A DNA stretch of 64,000 bases, taken from the NCBI RefSeq assembly GCF_001015195.1, contig NZ_LDES01000047.1, positions 1 to 64,000 on the forward strand, written 5' to 3'. A program made the position numbers and the translations under genes. The notes beneath the pieces were generated by a model that worked only from the letters and a program-made list of their open reading frames with translations, had not been told where the DNA came from and did not search any database. Shown here one piece after another: positions 16,929-27,321 of the stretch; the stretch's first letter is position 1; every line of letters starts with the position of its first letter. Source of the DNA: Sphingomonas sp. Y57. Lineage in GTDB: Bacteria; Pseudomonadota; Alphaproteobacteria; Sphingomonadales; Sphingomonadaceae.

Positions 16929-18509
16929 ATGCGCGTCTCCATCAAGTCTCTGAGCGGCGGCGCGCTGATCGCCGCGATCGCGCTGGCCCCGCTCGCGGCG
17001 AGCGCCGCCACCCGGCCCGCGCGCGGCGCGGCGACCGTCCGCACCGCGACGATCGGCACACCCAGCGAGACAACGACCCTGTCGATCGGGTCCGGCCAGA
17101 TGATCGCGCTGTCGGCGCCGATCAGCGATCTGTTCGTCGCCGACGACAAGATCGCCGACGTCCAGGTCCGCTCGACGACCCAGCTCTACCTGTTCGGCAA
17201 GGGCGCCGGCGAGACCGCTGTCTATGCGACCGACAGGGCTGGCAATGTCGTCTGGTCGTCGATCGTCCGGGTCGGCAGCAACATCACCAGCGTCGACACG
17301 ATGCTGAAGCTCGCCATGCCGGAGGCAGCAATCACCGCCACGACGATGAATGGCATCGTCCTGCTCACCGGCACCGTCGCCTCGCCCAGCGATGTCGAGG
17401 AAGCCCAGAAGCTGGTGGAGCAATTCGTCGGCAAGGACATCCAGGTCGTCAACCGGCTCAAATCGGCAGTACCCCTGCAGGTCAGCCTGCACGTCAAGAT
17501 CGCCGAGGTCAGCCGCGAATTCGCCAAGTCGATCGGCATCAATCTGCTCAACCGCGACACTACGGGCGGCTTCCTGTTCGGCGTGGCGCAGGGCCGCAAC
17601 TTCGGCTCGATCGGCAATCTCGACACCTCGGCCTTCCCGAAACTCGACGCCTCGTCGCTTTACGGGCTGCCCGCCGGATCGCTGTCGCTGCCGTTCAATC
17701 CGGCGACCGGCCAGTTCATCGCCGGCGGCACTTCCTACACCTTCGACAAGCTCGGCAAGGGGGCCGGTTCGGGCACCTCGCTCGGCCTTGCCGGCAAGTT
17801 CCTGGGCGTGGACCTTGCGGCGGCGATCGATCTGGCGGAGGCCGACGGGCTGGTCACCACCCTCGCCCAGCCGAACCTGACGGCAATCTCCGGCGAGACC
17901 GCGAGCTTCCTGGCCGGCGGCGAAATCCCGATCCCGCTTGCGCAGGGGCTCGGCGCCGTGTCGGTCGAGTTCAAGCAATATGGCGTCAGCCTCTCCTTCA
18001 CCCCGACCGTGCTGGGCGACGGGCGCATCTCGATCCGGGTGCGGCCCGAGGTGTCGCAACTCACCGACGCGGGCTCGGTCCGGCTCAACGGCTTCACCAT
18101 CCCCGGTATCACCACACGCCGTGCGGAGACCACGGTCGAGCTCGGTTCGGGCCAGGCCTTCATGATCGGCGGCCTGCTGTCGAACGCACAGAACAGCAAT
18201 GTCGACAAGGCGCCGTTCCTTGGCGACCTGCCGATCCTCGGCGCGCTGTTCCGGTCGAGCGGGTTCAAGCGCAACGAGACCGAGCTGATGATCGTCGTCA
18301 CCCCCTATCTGGTGAAGCCCGTCTCGCCCCAGCAGATCGCCCTGCCGACAGCGGGCCTCCGCGCCGCTACCGATGGGGAGCGGCTGATCGCCGGCCAGAC
18401 CTTCATGGGCAAGTCGGGCGAGAAGAGCCCCGCCCCGGTCACCGCGCCGCCACGCACCATCCCCGACAAGGCCGCTCCTGTTCCGGATGCCGGCTTCTCG
18501 CCCAATTGA
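16929..18509 (+). CDS. cpaC: Flp pilus secretin CpaC (RcpA)
   Basis: Outer-membrane secretin forming the pore of the Flp pilus. The 526 residues have a signal peptide (MRVSIKSLSGGALIAAIALA, cleavage after ASA) and an N-terminal pilus assembly domain with SAPISDLFVADDKIADVQV. A BON-type domain (about 110-180) precedes the C-terminal secretin pore segment, which includes GTSLGLAGKFLGVDLAAAID and GQAFMIGGLLSNAQNS. The stop lies inside the frame upstream of cpaD; the true cpaD start follows 19 bp later. Confidence 0.94.
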   Translation: MRVSIKSLSGGALIAAIALAPLAASAATRPARGAATVRTATIGTPSETTTLSIGSGQMIALSAPISDLFVADDKIADVQVRSTTQLYLFGKGAGETAVYATDRAGNVVWSSIVRVGSNITSVDTMLKLAMPEAAITATTMNGIVLLTGTVASPSDVEEAQKLVEQFVGKDIQVVNRLKSAVPLQVSLHVKIAEVSREFAKSIGINLLNRDTTGGFLFGVAQGRNFGSIGNLDTSAFPKLDASSLYGLPAGSLSLPFNPATGQFIAGGTSYTFDKLGKGAGSGTSLGLAGKFLGVDLAAAIDLAEADGLVTTLAQPNLTAISGETASFLAGGEIPIPLAQGLGAVSVEFKQYGVSLSFTPTVLGDGRISIRVRPEVSQLTDAGSVRLNGFTIPGITTRRAETTVELGSGQAFMIGGLLSNAQNSNVDKAPFLGDLPILGALFRSSGFKRNETELMIVVTPYLVKPVSPQQIALPTAGLRAATDGERLIAGQTFMGKSGEKSPAPVTAPPRTIPDKAAPVPDAGFSPN

Positions 18510-18528
18510 TCGCAAGGTGGAGAGCCTG

Positions 18529-19161
18529 ATGCACCGCCCTCTCTTCTCCCCGCTGGCGGCAATCGCCGCGATCGGCCTCGCAGCGGCCCCAGCCTCGGCT
18601 GACCGCTACAACCGCGGGGTCGAATCGGTGCACCAGCCGGTCGTGCAGCGCAGCGACTATGTGCTCGACGTCCCAGCCGACGGACTGAACCCCGCCGCGC
18701 GCGCGCAGGTGGGCCAATGGTTCGACGCGATCGGCCTCGGCTATGGCGACCGCATCGCCATCGACACGAGCGCAGGCGGAACCGGATCGAATCGCGATAT
18801 CGCAGAGATCGCCGGCCGCTACGGCCTGTTCGTGGGCAGTGGCGCGCCGGTCACCGAGGGCATGATAGCGCCCGGCCACGCCCGCATCGTCGTCAGCCGG
18901 TCACGTGCAAGCGTGCCGGGATGCCCCGACTACAGCCAGTGGTCGCAACCCAACTTCACCGCTGCCGCCTCGTCCAATTTTGGCTGCGCAATCAACTCGA
19001 CCCTCGCGGCGATGGTCGCCAATCCCGAAGATCTGGTGAAGGGCCAGGCGGCGCACGGGCCTAACGCGGATACCGCGACCAAGGCGATCCGCATCTGGCG
19101 CAACACCGAGCCGACGTCGAGCAGCGGATTGAAGATCGAATCCACGAAGGGAGGCAATTGA
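18529..19161 (+). CDS. cpaD: CpaD-family pilus assembly protein
   Basis: A 210-residue periplasmic or outer-membrane-associated protein. MHRPLFSPLAAIAAIGLAAA is a signal peptide with cleavage after PASA. The mature protein contains the CpaD segments SVHQPVVQRSDYVLDVPADG and PGCPDYSQWSQPNF, and NFGCAINSTLAAMVANPEDLV. Many CpaD proteins are lipoproteins; here no Cys follows the signal cleavage site, so lipidation is not expected. The preferred start is 18529 because the upstream extension lacks a signal. Its TGA overlaps the cpaE ATG by one base. Confidence 0.88.
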   Translation: MHRPLFSPLAAIAAIGLAAAPASADRYNRGVESVHQPVVQRSDYVLDVPADGLNPAARAQVGQWFDAIGLGYGDRIAIDTSAGGTGSNRDIAEIAGRYGLFVGSGAPVTEGMIAPGHARIVVSRSRASVPGCPDYSQWSQPNFTAAASSNFGCAINSTLAAMVANPEDLVKGQAAHGPNADTATKAIRIWRNTEPTSSSGLKIESTKGGN

Positions 19162-20429
19162 TGAACGCCCCCTTCAACGCGAAGCACCAGCAGGCGCGCA
19201 ATCCGTTCGCCGCCTTCGTCACCGACGACGTCAGTTCCGAACTGCTCAAGCCGCTGGTGTTCGAGCTGGGCTGGGCGCCGGAATCGGTCAACAAGGGCGG
19301 GCTGCGCGCGGCGATCCAGTCGCTGTCGGTGTCGGCCAGCCCCACCATATTGTTCGTCGACCTGAGCGAATCGACCGATCCTCTCGGCGACGTCAATGCG
19401 CTCGCCGAAGTTTGCGAGCCGGGGACGATCGTGATCTCCGCCGGAACCGCGAACGACGTCCGCCTCTATCGCGAACTGCTCAACAGCGGCATCCAGGATT
19501 ATCTGCTCAAGCCCTTCACCGCCGATCAGATCCGGGACGCGCTGGCCCAGGCGCAGATGATGCTGATGGGGCCGCGCCACGGCGTCGCGGCCGAGGACAG
19601 CATCCATATCATGACCGCCGTGGTCGGCGCGCGCGGCGGAGTCGGCGCCTCGACGGTGGCCAGTTCGATCGCCTGGCTGATGGGTGATAATGGCGGCCAT
19701 TCGACCGCGCTGCTCGACCTCGACGTCCATTTCGGCACGGGCGCGCTGTCGCTCGATCTCGAGCCCGGGCGCGGACTGACCGATGCGATCGACAATCCTG
19801 CGCGCATCGACGGCCTGTTTCTCGAACGCGCGCTGGTGAAGGCCAATGAGAAGCTGTCGGTGCTCTCCGCGGAGGCGCCGATCAACCATCCGATCATCAC
19901 CGACGGCGGCGCCTATTTCCAGCTCCAGGAGGAGATGAAGAGCGCGTTCGAATGCACCATCGTCGACGTGCCGCGCACGATGATGGTCCAGCATCCCCAT
20001 CTGTTCCACGAAGTGCAGTCGGTGGTGCTCGTCGTCGATCTGACCCTCGCCGCGACCCGCGACACGATTCGCATTCTCGCCTGGCTCAAGAACAACGCGC
20101 CCCAGGCCGGCGTTCTGGTCGTCGCCAACCGCGTCCATCCGAGCCTGACGGAGATCAGCCGCAAGGATTTCGAGAATTCGATCGAGCGCGAGATCGACTT
20201 CATGCTGCCCTACGACCACAAGCAGGCGGTCAATGCCGCCAAGCTGGGCAAGCCGATCGCCGAGGCGGGCAAGAATTCCAAGCTGGGCCAAGGCTTGGCC
20301 CAGATCGCCGACAAGCTTCTGTCGCTCGCCAGCGACGATCCCGACCGCGACGCGAAGAAGGGCAAGGGATCGCTGATCGACGAACTCGCGGCGATCTTCG
20401 CCCCGAAGCCCAAGATCGCCAAAAAATGA
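19161..20429 (+). CDS. cpaE: Pilus assembly protein CpaE (MinD/ParA-like)
   Basis: A 422-residue localisation factor of the tad system. The N-terminus is receiver-like (PTILFVDLSESTDPLGDVNA, then VISAGTANDVRLYRELLNSG and YLLKPFTADQIRDAL). From about residue 150 a MinD/ParA-like domain starts with the loop GARGGVGASTVASSIAWLMG, followed by ALLDLDVHFGTGALSLDL and VVDLTLAATRDTIRIL. The loop lacks the first Lys of classical deviant Walker A, which is common in CpaE. In most loci cpaF follows; here two hairpins and then tadB follow. Confidence 0.92.
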   Translation: MNAPFNAKHQQARNPFAAFVTDDVSSELLKPLVFELGWAPESVNKGGLRAAIQSLSVSASPTILFVDLSESTDPLGDVNALAEVCEPGTIVISAGTANDVRLYRELLNSGIQDYLLKPFTADQIRDALAQAQMMLMGPRHGVAAEDSIHIMTAVVGARGGVGASTVASSIAWLMGDNGGHSTALLDLDVHFGTGALSLDLEPGRGLTDAIDNPARIDGLFLERALVKANEKLSVLSAEAPINHPIITDGGAYFQLQEEMKSAFECTIVDVPRTMMVQHPHLFHEVQSVVLVVDLTLAATRDTIRILAWLKNNAPQAGVLVVANRVHPSLTEISRKDFENSIEREIDFMLPYDHKQAVNAAKLGKPIAEAGKNSKLGQGLAQIADKLLSLASDDPDRDAKKGKGSLIDELAAIFAPKPKIAKK

Positions 20430-20443
20430 GCGGCCGTTTGGCG

Positions 20444-20461
20444 ATGCGCCTGTTGGCGCAT
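20444..20461 (+). other. Hairpin 1 in cpaE-tadB gap
   Basis: Arms ATGCGCC and GGCGCAT flank a 4-nt loop. It lies 15 nt after the cpaE stop and is followed by a second, longer hairpin; there is no T-run, so it is not a standard terminator. Confidence 0.7.
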
Positions 20462-20474
20462 GGCGGCACCGGCC

Positions 20475-20500
20475 CGAAATGCGCCCTTCCGCGCATTTCG
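20475..20500 (+). promoter_or_regulatory. Hairpin 2 overlapping the tadB start region
   Basis: A perfect 10-bp stem (CGAAATGCGC and its complement) with loop CCTTCC ends 2 nt before the ATG at 20503. If formed in the mRNA it would hide the ribosome-binding site of that start. It could lower tadB translation or protect a processed 3' end. Confidence 0.75.
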
Positions 20501-20502
20501 AC

Positions 20503-21489
20503 ATGGGCTCCCCCATGCTGACGTTGTTCTTCCTGATGGCCATGGCCGCGGTCATGCCCGTCTTCATCTTCATGCTGGCGCGTCCGCCGGCGCAGCGCGC
20601 CTTCGCACGGCGACTGTCGACGGTGCGGGGGCGCTACAACGTCAACGGCGAGCCCGGTGTCAACGAACAGGTCCGTAAGCTGCTCGCCAGCCGCGCTACC
20701 GTGGTTCGCCGCGAGAAGACGCTGCTCAACCGCTTCCTGCCGGATCCGGCCGACGTCCATCGCCAGATCGAGGCGGCCGGCAAGAAATGGACGGTCCGGC
20801 AATATTACACCGGATCCGGGATCGCCTTCGCCGTTCCGCTGCTTCTGCTCGCGGCGCTCGGCCTGCCGCTGTGGATGGCGGCGATCGTCGCCGCCGCCGC
20901 TGGGCTCGGCCTTCCCCGCCTGGCGCTGAACGTTCTCGCCAAGCGGCGGATCGCACAGTTCGTCACCCGCTTTCCGGATGCGATCGAGCTACTGGTCCGC
21001 GGCTTGCGGGCGGGCCTGCCGATCGCCGAGACGATGGGCGCGGTCGCATCCGAGATCGAGGGTCCGGTCGGCACGGAGTTCCAGGCGGTCAGCGACCGCA
21101 TGCGGATCGGACGGACGCTGGAAGGCGCGTTGCAGGAGACCGCCGACCGGCTGGGCACCGCGGAGTTCCAGTTCTTCGTCATCACCCTGGCGATCCAGCG
21201 CGAGACCGGCGGAAACCTTGCGGAGACGCTCGGCAACCTCGCCGATGTCCTGCGCAAGCGCATGCAGATGAAGCTCAAGATTTCGGCCATGTCGTCCGAA
21301 TCCAAGGCATCGGCCTATATCATCGGCGTGCTGCCCTTCGTCGTGTTCGGCCTGATCAGCTTCATCAGCCCGACCTACATGGCGGGCTTCTTCGCGGACC
21401 AGCGGCTGATGATCGCGGGCGTGGGCGGGCTGATCTGGATGTCGATCGGCGCCTACATCATGCGCCAGATGATCAATTTTGAGATCTGA
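20503..21489 (+). CDS. tadB: Tad inner-membrane protein TadB
   Basis: Inner-membrane platform protein of the tad pilus, of the GSPII_F type. The 328 residues have an N-terminal TM segment (MLTLFFLMAMAAVMPVFIFML), a cytosolic part, two more TMs around residues 115-150, and the F-domain with FPDAIELLVRGLRAGLPIAE and LAIQRETGGNLAETLGNLADVL. The C-terminal TM pair follows. Start at 20503 or 20515. The upstream gap contains two hairpins and no cpaF. Confidence 0.92.
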   Translation: MGSPMLTLFFLMAMAAVMPVFIFMLARPPAQRAFARRLSTVRGRYNVNGEPGVNEQVRKLLASRATVVRREKTLLNRFLPDPADVHRQIEAAGKKWTVRQYYTGSGIAFAVPLLLLAALGLPLWMAAIVAAAAGLGLPRLALNVLAKRRIAQFVTRFPDAIELLVRGLRAGLPIAETMGAVASEIEGPVGTEFQAVSDRMRIGRTLEGALQETADRLGTAEFQFFVITLAIQRETGGNLAETLGNLADVLRKRMQMKLKISAMSSESKASAYIIGVLPFVVFGLISFISPTYMAGFFADQRLMIAGVGGLIWMSIGAYIMRQMINFEI

Positions 21490-21496
21490 GGCCGCG

Positions 21497-22489
21497 ATGC
21501 AGCACGCCGTCACACCCCAATTCTTCGATACGCTGCTGTCGATCGGCATAGCATTGGCGACGGCGATCGTCATGCTGGTGGTCGGCCACAACCTGGTGAA
21601 GTCGCTCGCCCGCGACCCGATGGCGCGGCGCGTCCGCGCCCTGAATGATCGTCGCGAACAGCTCAAGGCCGGCGTCGCCGCATCGAAAACCCGCCGCCGC
21701 CAGAAGATGGAGAAGAAGGCCAGCATCTCGGTCGACCGGATGCGGGCGATTCTGGGCAGCATGAAGATGCTGCAGGATTCGCAACTCAAGGCAGCCTCGC
21801 TAAGCCTGACCCGCGCCGGCATCCGCACCAAGGATGCGGCGATCACGGTGATCTTCTTCCGGCTCGTGTCGCCGATCATGATCGGCGGAACCGCGGCGGT
21901 CGGCGTCTATGTGCTCCATTGGTTCCCGGAGGCGAGCGCCTTCAAGCAGTACATGATCGTCGCGGGCTCGCTGATCGCCAGCTACAAGGCGCCCGACATC
22001 TATGTGAAGAACCTGATCACCAAACGACAGCAGGCGATCCGCAAGGCGTTGCCCGATGCGCTCGACCTCCTGGTGATCTGTGCCGAGGCCGGCCTGTCGG
22101 TCGACCTCGCCTTCAACCGGGTCGCGCGCGAACTATCCAAGGCCTATCCCGAGCTGGGCGACGAATTCGCGTTGACTGCGATCGAGCTGGGCTTCCTCAC
22201 CGACCGGCGCCAGGCGTTCGAGAACCTCGCCCAGCGCGTGAACCTCGATTCGATCCGTGGCGTCGTCACCACCATGATCCAGACGGAGAAATACGGCACG
22301 CCCCTGGCGGCTGCGCTGCGTGTGCTTTCCGCCGAATTCCGCCACGAACGGATGATGCGTGCCGAGGAGAAGGCGGCACGGCTGCCGGCGATCATGACGG
22401 TGCCGCTGATCATGTTCATCCTGCCGGTGCTTTTCATCGTCATCCTCGGCCCGGCCGCCTGTTCGATCCGCGACAATGTGATCCATTGA
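21497..22489 (+). CDS. tadC: Tad inner-membrane protein TadC
   Basis: Second GSPII_F platform protein; TadB and TadC are thought to form a heteromer. The 330 residues start MQHAVTPQFFDTLLSIGIAL, have a first TM at about 10-30, two central TMs around 125-160, and the F-domain block LPDALDLLVICAEAGLSVDLAFNRVA. A C-terminal hydrophobic segment (IMTVPLIMFILPVLFIVILG) follows. It starts 7 bp after tadB. No tadD, tadE/F or flp gene follows. Confidence 0.92.
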   Translation: MQHAVTPQFFDTLLSIGIALATAIVMLVVGHNLVKSLARDPMARRVRALNDRREQLKAGVAASKTRRRQKMEKKASISVDRMRAILGSMKMLQDSQLKAASLSLTRAGIRTKDAAITVIFFRLVSPIMIGGTAAVGVYVLHWFPEASAFKQYMIVAGSLIASYKAPDIYVKNLITKRQQAIRKALPDALDLLVICAEAGLSVDLAFNRVARELSKAYPELGDEFALTAIELGFLTDRRQAFENLAQRVNLDSIRGVVTTMIQTEKYGTPLAAALRVLSAEFRHERMMRAEEKAARLPAIMTVPLIMFILPVLFIVILGPAACSIRDNVIH

Positions 22490-22592
22490 GGTTGGCTAAA
22501 CCCAGTCGAACACCACAATTTTCGATCCTCCTGCTCGGAACGTAAACCCCGCGAAACGGTTTAGCCTCCAGTCCAGAGGGAGGCTTCATTGC

Positions 22593-23165
22593 ATGTTCGC
22601 GTTCACGACCAACCAGTGGGTCATCGTAGCGCTCGTGTTCGCCCTCGGCTGGCTCTTCGGCCTGTTCACCCTCTCCGGCAATCGCCGCTGGAAACCCGAC
22701 TTCGAGCGGGAGCGGGCGCTGCGCATAACGGCAGAGGAACAGAATGACCGCCTGTCCGCGAAGCTGACCGAACTGGAGGGAGAGCGCGACCGCCGGGTCG
22801 AACTCGAACGGGAGCGCGAACATCATGTCGCCCGTGCCGCTGCCGCCAGCGAACGCATAGCCGAGTTGGAGAAGCGCCGCGCGCCGATCGACGCCGACAC
22901 GGCAGGCGCCATCGCCGCGGCCGCCTCAGGCAGGCGCGACGATCTCGCCCGCATCTTCGGCGTCGGCCGCGGCGGGGAAATCAGGCTCAATGAGCTCGGC
23001 ATCCATCGCTATGCCGATATCATCGCGCTGAGCCCGGCCGAGGAGGCCGAGCTCGAAGGCCGCATGGGCCTCGCCCCGGGCGCGATCGCCGACGAGCGCT
23101 GGCGCGAGCAGGCCGAAATCCTGCGCAAGGGCGATATCGACGAGCATGCGCGACGGTTCGCGTAA
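22593..23165 (+). CDS. Membrane-anchored coiled-coil protein with helix-hairpin-helix-like C-terminus
   Basis: A 190-residue protein. MFAFTTNQWVIVALVFALGW is a single N-terminal TM helix. Residues about 40-100 are a charged coiled coil with many Glu/Arg heptad positions. The C-terminal part contains DDLARIFGVGRGGEIRLNEL and GIHRYADIIALSPAEEAELE, which resembles the helix-hairpin-helix domain of proteins annotated as LSU L21-like or flap-endonuclease-like. The likely role is a membrane-tethered nucleic-acid or protein binder; not established. It has its own 103-bp upstream region with a 9-bp inverted repeat. Confidence 0.6.
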   Translation: MFAFTTNQWVIVALVFALGWLFGLFTLSGNRRWKPDFERERALRITAEEQNDRLSAKLTELEGERDRRVELEREREHHVARAAAASERIAELEKRRAPIDADTAGAIAAAASGRRDDLARIFGVGRGGEIRLNELGIHRYADIIALSPAEEAELEGRMGLAPGAIADERWREQAEILRKGDIDEHARRFA

Positions 23166-23191
23166 GCTCGACCGTCCCTCCTCCCCACCCT

Positions 23192-23258
23192 GTTCGTCCC
23201 GAGCGGAGGCGAGGGACGTTCCGAGAGCCAACGTCCCTCGACTTCGCTCGGGACGAAC
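23192..23258. repeat. Intergenic palindrome (family B)
   Basis: The left part starts GTTCGTCCCGAGCGGAGG and the right part is its near complement, ending CTCGGGACGAAC. Outer arms of about 13 nt are perfect. It separates two convergent genes and could end both transcripts. The motif differs from the other repeats in this window and resembles a dispersed sphingomonad intergenic repeat. Confidence 0.75.
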
Positions 23259-23277
23259 ACTTCCTATTGAAACCGTC

Positions 23278-24441
23278 CTAAGGCCGCCGGCCGTAGGTTC
23301 CCCAGCGCCAGAGCAACTCAACGGGCCCGTAGCGAAACGCCCGAAACCAGAGCACCGCGAATAGCGCCTGGACCGCGAGGATGGCGCAGGCGACCAGCCA
23401 CATCGCCGGCCAGGACAGCCGGTTCCACAGGCCGAGACCGAAGCCCGAGAATATCCATGCCGCAATCAGGCTCTGACCGAGATAGAGGGTCAGCGCCATC
23501 CGCCCCATCCCTGCGAGACCGCGCATGAGACGCGGCCAGGCGCCCCGGCGCCACAGCAGCAGGAAAAGACCGGCATGGCCGATCGTCATCGCCAGCCGTC
23601 CGGGCTGGTCGACGATGCCGCTGATGACGGTCGGGGCCCCGTCATTATGGAAGACCAGCACCGCGTGGAGCAGGCGCAGCGCCAGGCCGACCGAATAGCC
23701 GATCCGCAGCATCTGCCACAGCCGGCGTTCCTCGAAGCGATCGGCGAACAGTCCGAGCCGAAAGAACGCCATGCCGACCAGCATGAAGGCGAGCGCGTCG
23801 CCGATCCAGCGGTAGGTGAGCGCGTTGACCGTCCAGTTCCAGCTCACATAGCTCATATAGTCGAAGGTCTGCCAATAGCCGCCCAGCCGCGCCGCGCCCT
23901 CGCGGGCCAGCATCTCGGCCGAATAGACGGTGTCGGCGGGCTGGAAGGACGGCGCTTCCAACCCCGCCCAGGCAGACAGCATCAGCAGGATCACGGCCGC
24001 CGCCGACAAGAGCTGTCCGGGGGTCAGCATGTGGAGGATCAGCGCGAAGACGCCGGCCAGCGCGTAGATCAGGAGGATGTCGCCGGGCCAGAGCAGGAAG
24101 CTGCTGTCGATGATCCCGAACAGCAGCAGCAGGGCCAGCCGCCGCAGGTAGAGGCGCGGGCGATCGGCGCTGTCGTTATCGCCAAGGAAGATCAGCAGCC
24201 CGACCCCGAACAGCATCGAGAACAGGCCGCGCATCGTGCCGGTGATGAACAGCTGCGCGAAGCCCCACAGCTGCCAGTCGGGCGAGGCCAACGACGGCTC
24301 GGCCATCGGCCGGTCCATCGCGACCGGGCCGCCCATGTCGACGATGTTGATCAGCAATATGCCGCACAGCGCGAGCCCGCGCAGCGCGTCGATCGACAGG
24401 AGCCGCTGGGCGGGATCGGCGGGCCGGAGCGACGAGGACAT
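23278..24441 (-). CDS. DUF418 family membrane protein (YeiB-like)
   Basis: A 387-residue membrane protein with about nine hydrophobic segments. The N-terminus has the DUF418 start RLLSIDALRGLALCGILLIN followed by a TM region with ITGTMRGLFSMLFGVG. The C-terminal DUF418 domain contains GMGRMALTLYLGQSLIAAWI and ends with VELLWRWGTYGRRP, in line with the family C-terminus. Function is undefined; the family is often thought to transport or modify an acyl or lipid group. It is flanked by palindromes on both sides. Confidence 0.85.
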   Translation of the reverse strand: MSSSLRPADPAQRLLSIDALRGLALCGILLINIVDMGGPVAMDRPMAEPSLASPDWQLWGFAQLFITGTMRGLFSMLFGVGLLIFLGDNDSADRPRLYLRRLALLLLFGIIDSSFLLWPGDILLIYALAGVFALILHMLTPGQLLSAAAVILLMLSAWAGLEAPSFQPADTVYSAEMLAREGAARLGGYWQTFDYMSYVSWNWTVNALTYRWIGDALAFMLVGMAFFRLGLFADRFEERRLWQMLRIGYSVGLALRLLHAVLVFHNDGAPTVISGIVDQPGRLAMTIGHAGLFLLLWRRGAWPRLMRGLAGMGRMALTLYLGQSLIAAWIFSGFGLGLWNRLSWPAMWLVACAILAVQALFAVLWFRAFRYGPVELLWRWGTYGRRP

Positions 24442-24485
24442 CGGCCCGGCTTAGCCGAAGCGGCCGATGCCGTCATTATCCCCCG

Positions 24486-24581
24486 ACGTCATCCGGGCGA
24501 AAGTCGGGATCTCCCTTTTCCTGGCCTTTCGTGCCCGAGAGCCGAAAGACAGGGAGATTCCAGCTTTCGCTGGAATGACGT
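24486..24581. repeat. Intergenic palindrome (family A, copy 4)
   Basis: Arms at 24486-24516 and 24551-24581 share ACGTCAT at the outer ends and GCGAAAG plus ATCTCCCT further in, with a few mismatches. It lies between the DUF418 gene start and the ppdK stop. Confidence 0.85.
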
Positions 24582-24595
24582 ACGGGTAGGCGGAC

Positions 24596-27265
<2,670 letters not shown>

Positions 27266-27321
27266 ACGCCCGTCACTCTCCCCATCACGACCCGCTCCCG
27301 GCAGGGAGCATGGCAATCGAA

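Noticed and set aside
15837-18515. Very long open frame antisense to cpaB/cpaC
   Set aside because: The sense strand has clear family motifs (CpaB, CpaC). The antisense frame is rich in Gly, Asp and Arg as expected from GC-rich codon shadowing.
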